DNA from: Watersipora subatra
Taxonomy: Eukaryota > Bryozoa > Gymnolaemata > Cheilostomatida > Watersiporidae
Length of the DNA stretch: 64,000 nt
Direction: 5' to 3'
NCBI RefSeq assembly: GCF_963576615.1
Contig: NC_088714.1
Span: 42,130,072-42,194,071, forward strand
Both the position numbers and the translations under genes were made by a program. This document shows positions 56,834-64,000 of the stretch, piece after piece; within the stretch, counting starts at the first letter, position 1, and each line of letters opens with the position of its first letter. The notes under the pieces were generated by a model, which was given only the letters and a program-made list of their open reading frames with translations, had not been told where the DNA came from and made no database searches.

Positions 56834-58030
56834 GGAAACGCCTTCCGCTCATCCTCTTCAAATGTGAAGTTCTTGTCGATCTTAGGTTCTTTTGCCATTT
56901 TTCTTAGTTTTTCAGCTGATGTGGCTAAGCGTGGCAAAAATCGAGCAAGATAGTTTGCTGTACCTAAAAATTTCGTGAGTTCTGTTGATTCTGGCATGTC
57001 CTTCTGTCCTTGTACCTTCTATGGGTCAGGTCCTTCTGTTATGATTATGTGATCCATTTACTTTATTTTTGTTAGATGTAGTTTCATTTTGTCTTCATTT
57101 ATTTTCACTCCTTTCTTCTTATTCGATTCATGATATTCAGAAGTTTCACATCATAATCAACTATTGCTTGTTCCTCGCTTTCACACGCTTCATATCAGTA
57201 TGTCTACTTTCACCCACTCCACGTTAGTATGTTGTCAGCTATGACTCTTTCTAACCCATCTAGTACCATATTTGATATCACCTCATTTGATGTTAAACCA
57301 AAGGGCGTGCGGTTCCAGTAGTATCTTTTTGGGGTGTTCAAAACCTCATCAATTCTCTGCAGTTTTTAGCTCGCTTTACCTGGGAGAATCCATCCTTAGC
57401 ATCAAGCAAAGAGAAGCGTTTTGCATTTGCCAACCTGGGTAAAATTTCATCTAGCGTAGGGATGGGGTAGTGGTTGCATATAATTGCCTTGTTCAGGTCC
57501 TTTGGATCAATACATATACGAATGGTTCCATTTGGCTTCCTAATGGCTACTTGTGGGGATATCTATTCTGTTGGTTTATATATGCATGAGATAACACCAG
57601 CTGTTTCTAGTTCTCTCATTTTCTTTATATAGCGTCATCTCTCATCATGACTGGAGTTTTCCTTGGTCTATGTTGGACTGGAATTATTGATTCATCCACC
57701 TTAATCTCGTATTCACCAGGCATTAGTCCTTTAAATACATCATCATAGTTTTCAATCAGCCATTCTCTAGCAACTTCAACTCCTTCCTGTACAGCATTAA
57801 CATTTTCATCATTTTTTATCATTCCAGTGTTCGGACATGCATGTAGTCCAATAAGCAGATATGGGCGATTGTTGGTCCTAACTATTTCGAAATCTATGGG
57901 TTTTGGTAGTTTCTCAGATTGAATAGACGTTGCTTCTTGTTTTGGCATTGGTGCCTCGTTGTAGGTCACCATTACCACCTGGGCTTTATTTGTGACTTTC
58001 CTACCTTTCATAGTCTTGCACTGTTATAAA
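56755..58030 (-). pseudogene. Gypsy pol remnant (protease-RT)
   Basis: The minus-strand frame 58011-57625 holds the region before RT (GVEVAREWLIENYDDVFKGL, then EYEIKVDESIIPVQHRPRKT). Decayed RT follows at 57.6-57.2 kb (RKPNGTIRICIDPKDLNKAI, LANAKRFSLLDAKDGFSQVK, with the first catalytic Asp in LLDAKDGF). The RNase H-type start at 56997-56840 has FLGTANYLARFLPRLATSAE. The YVDD-box region has stops. The copy ends where the direct repeat at 56833 begins. Confidence 0.8.
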
Positions 58031-58269
58031 ATTTCCGGCTGCAGCTGTGTCAAGTTGGTAATCTAGATTTTGTTTTCTGTGTGTCAAGGAGATAAGCTTT
58101 CTTTTTCGGATTTTGCCAACTCAGTTAATCCATCACTAGTAGTTCCTCGTACATTAATGGGTTGTTTGGCTGTGTAGACATCAGTTTGACTTCTTCCTTA
58201 TTTTTATTTATTTGCACTCTTTTTCTTGCATTCTTTTTTATTCTGACACTATATCGACTGATGTACGAT

Positions 58270-58432
58270 TAACTTACCAGCTGTTTAGGATTGGAGTGAT
58301 GATTGAGATTCAGCTCAGGCTCATCGTCATCTATTTTTATCGGAAGTGCTCTTTAGCTCTGTAGGTCAAAATAGGATCTCAGTGGGCTGAAGATCAATGT
58401 TAAGTCACCAAAGTTAGCTATAGGTTGTCAGG
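58270..58432. repeat. Direct repeat flanking Gypsy remnant, copy 2
   Basis: Partner of 56672-56833, on the 5' side of the minus-strand Gypsy remnant. The pair could be short LTRs of an internally deleted element, or an unrelated duplicated repeat. Confidence 0.8.
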
Positions 58433-58839
58433 TCAACAATTGTCACCTAACAGACATAAACCACAGGTTTTTATATGAGTAGGCTTACATCCTAGGCATA
58501 AATTATCAGTTTCGATACTAGTACTCAATTTATAATTTGCTACAGCAGAACTGTAATGGTCCTCTGATTTAGGACTATTAACTATAAGTGCTGGATTGGT
58601 GGTTCAAGTAGTTGGTTTATGATTTGCAAATGTAAAGGACGGTATTTTAGGTGTAGATTTAATGTTGAGAATAAGACTGGTTTGTTTTAGCTGGAAAACT
58701 TAAAAACAGATTATATTTATTAAAAATTTAAACTTTCAATAGCAGAAAACATAAAATATATAAAGGCTAATCAAGTCATGATGTTAATTGCGCAAGTCTA
58801 AAAATATAAGAAGTAATACAAGAGCTGAGTAATACTTAA

Positions 58840-59715
58840 AGGTTGACTTGCAACAAAATTCACATTACCGTTATTTGATATGAAAAGATTCACCATGTCT
58901 TACTCTGTTGTGTTGTAGGTGCAAAATATGTGGAAAGGTGATTACAAGCTCTTAAAAGCTCAAAAACGAACAGAAAATCGCAACCACACGAGACCGCCGT
59001 AGTTTGGATTCCCTTTTCAAAACGGCTCAAATGTGATGTAGTTGTGAGAGATGGTTTCTGTTTACACTTTCTAGCAACCTTATTCGTCGAATTATTTTCA
59101 CAAATATACTTCACGCATTCAATAAAACTATGTCTATTGATCTTACGCGTCTATTTTATCGTCATCGTAATGCTGTCATTTTTAGCAGTGATATTTTATA
59201 ACTTACCATAGAAATTCGTTTAATTTTTTAGCCTTAGCTTGAAGGAGTACATATCATTGTCTGATAATCATGACGAGCCTGTTGGTCACTTGTGATAATC
59301 GAAAAGTGCTGCAGAAATTATTTGCGAAGTATTGGGTCACATAATCAGATTACGACTTGCCGATTAGACCAGGCCGAAACAAAACTGTAAGGTAGCGAGC
59401 ATCTATATTTGATACGGGGTCTTCGGTAAAACTCGAAGTGTTTGTCATAAACTAGTACTACGATAAGTTTTATATTGAGCTTTGTATTGGCCTTTCAATT
59501 CACATGAGAACATACGTGACAAGACGATAACCAAATTTCGTGGTTACGTCATCGAAATAAAGAGATTCCAATCTATGGCGGCTTTTCGTTTTTGAGCTTT
59601 TAAGAGCTTGTAATCACATTTCCACATATTTGGCACTTACAACACAACAGAGTAAGACATGGTGAATCTTTTGATACCAAATAACTGTAATGTGAATTTT
59701 GTTGCAAGTCAACCT
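58840..59715. mobile_element. TTAA-target non-autonomous element, copy B (876 bp)
   Basis: Same ends as copy A (AGGTTGACTTGCAACAAAAT), TTAA on both sides (58836-58839, 59716-59719), inverted relative to copy A. GCCGCC.TAGATTGGAATCT lies near the left end in A and, complemented, near the right end in B. Confidence 0.88.
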
Positions 59716-59719
59716 TTAA

Positions 59720-60370
59720 AGCGGGAGTAAGATGTGGAATTCTACTGGTTTCTGATTTACGCATGCTTATATATGTTTGCCTAGTCATTATGACATATGT
59801 CAGCCAACCGCCTTATCTGCAGATCTCAGACGATTGGGCGCTGCGAAACTTCCTAGGCAGTAGAGTAAGGTAAAATAAGCAAGTAATATTTATGCTAAGT
59901 AGTGAAATAGCAGGGGCTAAAAAATTAGAATAACAAACCGGCGTGTCAGACTACCAAGAGTCCAGAATTCTGTTTTCTAATTATGTCAAAAATGGTTATA
60001 TAAAAGGGTATGAGTGGTTCTACAAGAGGCGTATAATACTCTTGCGACAGGATTCCTAAATATTAATATAAAAGTAGAATAACATTATTGGTTCCTTTGT
60101 CTCAGAATGACACAGTCTTAATCGGCTGTGTAATCAAGGATTACAAAAACTGGGTGCTTCACAGAACAAATGGAAAGTTCAACAATATATCTTTTTGGTT
60201 ATTGCATTTTGAAAGTGACAGCAATTGCTAAATACTGCTATAACAAGTATTATGGCATTATATTCCTCTTACAAAGAGTTTAATGATGCTGACTTCATGA
60301 AGAAAAGTAAATGAATGAACTGATTGAGCAGCAACTAGGAAAGGTAGACAACTAATAACAACTACTGTTT
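59720..60370. other. No gene seen
   Basis: AT-rich DNA with no recognisable exon or repeat border. Confidence 0.45.
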
Positions 60371-60374
60371 AGCT

Positions 60375-60690
60375 TACTTATGTTTTATTAATGGAATAGT
60401 TGCTGAGTTACTGTATACTCATGTTTTATCAGTGGGACAGTTGATGAGTTACTGTATGCTCATGTTTTATCAGTGGGACAGTTGATGAGTTACTGCATAC
60501 TCATGTTTTATCAGTGGGACAGTTGTTGAGTTACTGCATACTCATGTTTTATCAGTGGGACAGTTGTTGAGTTACTGTATACTCATGTTTTATCAGTGGG
60601 ACAGTTGATGAGTTACTGCATACTCATGTTTTATCAGTGGGACATTCGATAAGTTACTGCATACTTATGCTCTATCAGAATGACAGTTGA
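60375..60690. repeat. 41-bp minisatellite (TACTCATGTTTTATCAGTGG...)
   Basis: About seven units of TACTCATGTTTTATCAGTGG plus GACAGTTGATGAGTTACTGC plus A. The outer units are the most diverged. Confidence 0.9.
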
Positions 60691-60859
60691 TGAGGCAATG
60701 GTTTGCGGCTTTATCTTTTGAAAACTTTCTGCTTTTCCAGACTATTGTGCTCAATGTATAAAATTGGCTGTATTTTTCTTTGTACTAGATATTTGTGGTT
60801 CTGAAATATACATATATCCACTGGACAGTTTTAGTTGTTGTCGTCAACCCAAAGCGTGA

Positions 60860-60990
60860 CAGTGCCTCTTGAACATATAAACTCTCTCCAATCTGAAGCA
60901 TAACAGAGCTCCTTGAACATCTACAATCACTCCAACCTCATGCCAAACAGGACTCTTTGAACATCTAAGATCTCTCAGTACCATGTCCTG
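60860..60990. repeat. Three imperfect ~53-bp tandem units
   Basis: CTTGAACATATAAACTCTCT, CTTGAACATCTACAATCACT and TTTGAACATCTAAGATCTCT begin successive units separated by CCAA.CT-type spacers. Confidence 0.6.
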
Positions 60991-61636
60991 TGAGGACGTA
61001 GGTGATCATGGTTCTCCCCACTTCCTATAACCATGGCTTTTTGTGGCAGGTTTCAACAGTGGTTTGTCATTGCCTTTCGTTGGGTGCTTTCATTGAGAAA
61101 CCATCTCTAGTTAGCTGGTGGCTGGCTTACAGAGGAGCTCCTTCCTTTGTCAGGATTTTTAGTCTTGCAGAGTTGCTAGCCGCTTTCCTTATTGATCCTG
61201 GAGTGTAGGTTGAGGAGCCTGTTCTGTCACTGACGACCCGACCATCTAAAATTGCTTCAACCTAATGCATAATACTGGTGTTATGTATTATGCGTCATAC
61301 GTAGTTGTGTTGAGTTTTTCTAATATTGAACAGTTATTGATATTTTGTTTTTAAATTTAATTGTTACATTTAGTTCAAAAGGTGTGGAGATGAATGTATT
61401 TGAAATGTGTATAAATAAATTTGGTTCAAACTGATTTTGAAAATGTGCATGTTTTGATGTTTTAAAATGTCTTTTAAAATATCACCAAATTGTAGTCTTG
61501 CAGCTGGCAGAGTTTAAGGTATTGTCTACGAATCACTGTATTCAGGTTTTAATCATACATCAAATACGTTATAGCGGTCTTTTTCATCACTTTGCAGAAC
61601 TTTTTCAACCAAATGTCCTGTTGTAGCATGTGCGCC

Positions 61637-62130
61637 ATATGAGAGGCATTCAAAAAGTATCTAGTAAAATGGTTTAATTTGCTTGCTATGATAGCTATTG
61701 TATTCTTGTAGCAGAAGTTGCTTTTTCTATATTTTCTGAACGTATGTGTAAAAAATTGTTCCTAGGCGACAGTTTTTCTTAGTCTATAGCCTAAGGTAAA
61801 AGGTGACCTTGAACATCATTTACCTCTTTTGGTAAGCATGACTGATATTTTAGAATTGGAGGAGCAGAAAATTGCTATAAAATTATTGGTGAAATCAAGT
61901 AAGAACAAAAGGGGCATTATTCAAAGCTAGCAGCAAGTATTTGGTGAGGTGTTTTTTTTATAAAAGTAGTGTCTATGAATGCATCAAAAAGTTTCAAGCT
62001 GGCCTAACTAGTATGAAAAATGCAGCTAGATATGAAAGATCCGCAACCAGCCAACGTGAGAAAATGTTGCACATCCTTCCCAAAAGCTATATGGAAAAAT
62101 GGATGAGCATGCGGATAAGCTTTTAGGGCT
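61637..62130 (+). pseudogene. mariner transposase N-terminal relic
   Basis: A TA followed by GAGAGGCATTCAAAAAGTAT near 61640 resembles a mariner terminal repeat. From 61838 a broken frame reads DILELEEQKIAIKLLVKSS, then QVFGE, SSVYECIKKFQAGLTSMKN and ARYERSATS. This follows the mariner N-terminal order (IKFLVKxGK..., VFEWxKRFKxG). The catalytic domain is absent, and the right end was not found. Confidence 0.6.
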
Positions 62131-62611
62131 CCTAAAACAAATATATCATTTGAGCATTTTTTAGTAATTACATACATTTTACTTTGTGAGATCAGGTAAA
62201 ATCAAACCCATATTTTAGTATTATGTAATTTAAGTTGGAGTTTACAATAGTCAATAGCTTGATAAAGGCGATCTAGTCGAGTGTCGAAACTCATAAGTGT
62301 CAAAAGTTTGTCAAACCGGCTGGAATGCTTTGGTTTAATAGACATGTGTACTTGAGTTCAGGTTTCATATTCAGAACATTTGTGTCAAAATGAAATTGCA
62401 ACTTTTAAATGTACATGTTAGTTTTGTGTGGTGCGGTGTACATAGCGGTGGATTACCAAAATGTTTCAGGTGGCTAATGTAACTCTGTATAGCTATTGAT
62501 TTAACTTTTTTTGTAAACATTACCGACATACTCTAATGTTCATTTCCTTTACCACCAACGATTTTTGCAGTTTTAAGTTGGACAAACAAATACCTACAGT
62601 AGTTGTTCCCT

Positions 62612-62646
62612 AGAACACAGCCTAGTTGTTAGCTAGGCTGTGTTCT
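62612..62646. repeat. Perfect 16-bp-class hairpin
   Basis: AGAACACAGCCTAG and its complement CTAGGCTGTGTTCT enclose TTGTTAG. Confidence 0.85.
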
Positions 62647-63215
62647 TCTTAAATTAACATTTACATTCATAACAATACTTTAGGGTTTGGTTAAAACTCA
62701 CCACTGCCGTGTAGATTTGCTAAAAAAGTGTTGTAAAGTTGAATGTAAATGTTAAAAAGTAGGCGTGTTTGGGTGCTGGAGACGTATTAATGTTAAGTTG
62801 CTAGTATGATTATTGATGACCAGGCTTCTACTGGTAGAAGACAAATAAATCTTTTTTCAAGTTAATAAGCTGAATAAATGTTTGTTTGTAGTAGCATGGC
62901 TTAAGCACTTTTCTTTTCTCTCGGAGTATCTCTTCTGTAATATGATACTCACACATAGCTACGCTTGTTCATTTGTTTACATTTCAATAGCTAATAATTT
63001 GTTTCACAACTGCTCTCAATGCTTTTTATTTGAGTACAATTGAAGCATTACAAATAGTAATTTGGAGCAATTTTTGGATTGCAGTGACAACTCGCTCGCC
63101 CTCGTTCAGCTGACTCTCTTACTCCAACAGTATGCTATGTTGAATAATAGCTAAGTATTTAAATCATATTTGGATGGGTAATTGCCCACTGCTTACGAAG
63201 AGTTTATTTTTGCAG

Positions 63216-63313
63216 TCATGTCATCTCCTCGGCAGAAGAAGAGTCCCTCAAAGAGTTTAGCAGTATCTCGACGGAGTAGAAGCCGTACGCGCAAGTCTAA
63301 TCAATATTTGTTT
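63216..63313 (+). CDS. Candidate first coding exon, Ser/Arg-rich N-terminus
   Basis: An acceptor (TTTTTGCAG ending 63215) precedes TC-ATG, and the frame runs 32 codons to a good donor (TTT|GTAAGC at 63314). The peptide is basic and Ser/Arg-rich (PRQKKSPSKSLAVSRRSRSR). This is compatible with a nuclear or RNA-associated protein N-terminus, but the family is not recognisable. No second exon is visible before the window ends, and downstream sequence is a foldback element. Confidence 0.4.
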
Positions 63314-63540
63314 GTAAGCGCAGCTATTTGTTCCCACTCCATTTTAAGATGGTGAAGATTGACTGTAGAAAGTTGGAGTAGCACTATATGAAATATTAAG
63401 GGCTTTTATGTGAGCGTAAAACATGAAATTTATGTTATGCTGTAATCAAGGATAATTTTCATAAGGTTACACAACTAAAGTGTTTATTGGAGATGGCCGC
63501 AATAGCAACTGGTTAATTTTTAGCAATGATTAAACAAACT

Positions 63541-63964
63541 TACACAAACTTCTCATAGATTTTGTCAGAAAGTATCGGTATTTTTCTATCATTTGGGATT
63601 TTTTTTGACATTTGAGGTGATCTGACTGCCAGAATGTTTTAAGTTTAATATCGCCAAAATTGGATTGCGGTTTGAAATGCTCAGAAAAAAAATACGTGCG
63701 AAATGATGTGACTAGTTGCTATAGTTGATATCGGCTATTGCGTTCAAGTTACAGCGGAACACATCTCTATTCTGTTCATCTCTTTACAACTCTAGACATT
63801 ATAATCGCACTTTCGATTGCTTCGAGTGTTTTAAGCGTGATCAGGTTTTGTCGGTTTTAATCTTGAAACATCCTGACAGTCAAATCACCTCAAACATCAA
63901 AAACAATCACAAATGATACACAACTATTGATGCTTTCTAATAAAATCTACTAAAATTTTGTGCA
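63541..63964. mobile_element. Foldback MITE copy 2 (~424 bp)
   Basis: Imperfect inverted arms of about 100 bp run inward from TACACAAACT/TTTTGTGCA through TTTGAGGTGATCTGACTGCC. The interior contains GTTGATATCGGCTATTGCG. It is the most complete of three members in this window (others at 11595-11975 and 35230-35410). Confidence 0.75.
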
Positions 63965-64000
63965 CTTCAGTTGATTGTTTAATGTGCACCTAATTTAACC

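Noticed and set aside
60990-61210. 68-codon frame starting MIMVLPTSYNHG
   Set aside because: No recognisable family or splice context; it follows a tandem repeat and looks like chance.

Overview
The window is animal nuclear DNA: AT-rich, intron-bearing and crowded with transposable elements of nearly every eukaryotic class. Two host genes are clear, both on the minus strand. One is an alpha-1,3-fucosyltransferase (GT10) gene at about 17.0-18.6 kb. The other is the checkpoint-clamp gene RAD1, spread over 21.4-29.7 kb. No bacterial features are present. The repeat mix (R2-type endonuclease LINEs, BEL/Pao, Copia, Gypsy, P, hAT, pogo, Tc1/mariner, TTAA-target elements, tRNA-derived SINEs) fits an invertebrate, probably a lophotrochozoan. 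The species cannot be read from the sequence.

Layout. 0-8.9 kb: palindromes, an ATGGAAATG satellite, and a 3.2-kb segment bounded by about 200-bp inverted repeats that encloses a candidate multi-exon gene ending in a PHD-like Cys-rich exon. 8.9-9.5 kb: the 3' end of an R2-type LINE between TAA repeats. 11-15.4 kb: minisatellites and a 2.67-kb hAT-like element inserted in a 47-bp tandem array. 16.4-18.6 kb: the fucosyltransferase, with a 22-bp minisatellite just past it. 21.4-29.7 kb: RAD1, whose introns hold a Tc1 relic, a SINE-like repeat, a TTAA element and minisatellites. 30-31.7 kb: a Harbinger-like inverted-repeat element.

32.8-47.1 kb is a stack of nested elements. A Buster-type hAT holds a pogo-like element, which itself holds a foldback fragment. 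Next to it lies a BEL/Pao element split inside its integrase by a P element, and the P element carries a SINE. A Copia pol gene follows, broken by two further insertions. 47.9-58.4 kb holds decayed Gypsy copies, a second R2-type LINE (minus strand, between TA repeats), a CR1/Jockey-like LINE and a small inverted-repeat element. 58.8-64 kb holds a second copy of the RAD1-intron TTAA element, a mariner relic, a possible first coding exon of another gene, and a foldback element at the window edge.

Most pol and transposase genes here are broken by stops and frameshifts, so the mobile DNA is mainly fossil. The target-site duplications and terminal repeats still allow insertion order to be read. 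The work was done by eye: splice sites, repeat borders and family assignments come from visible motifs, not from database searches.
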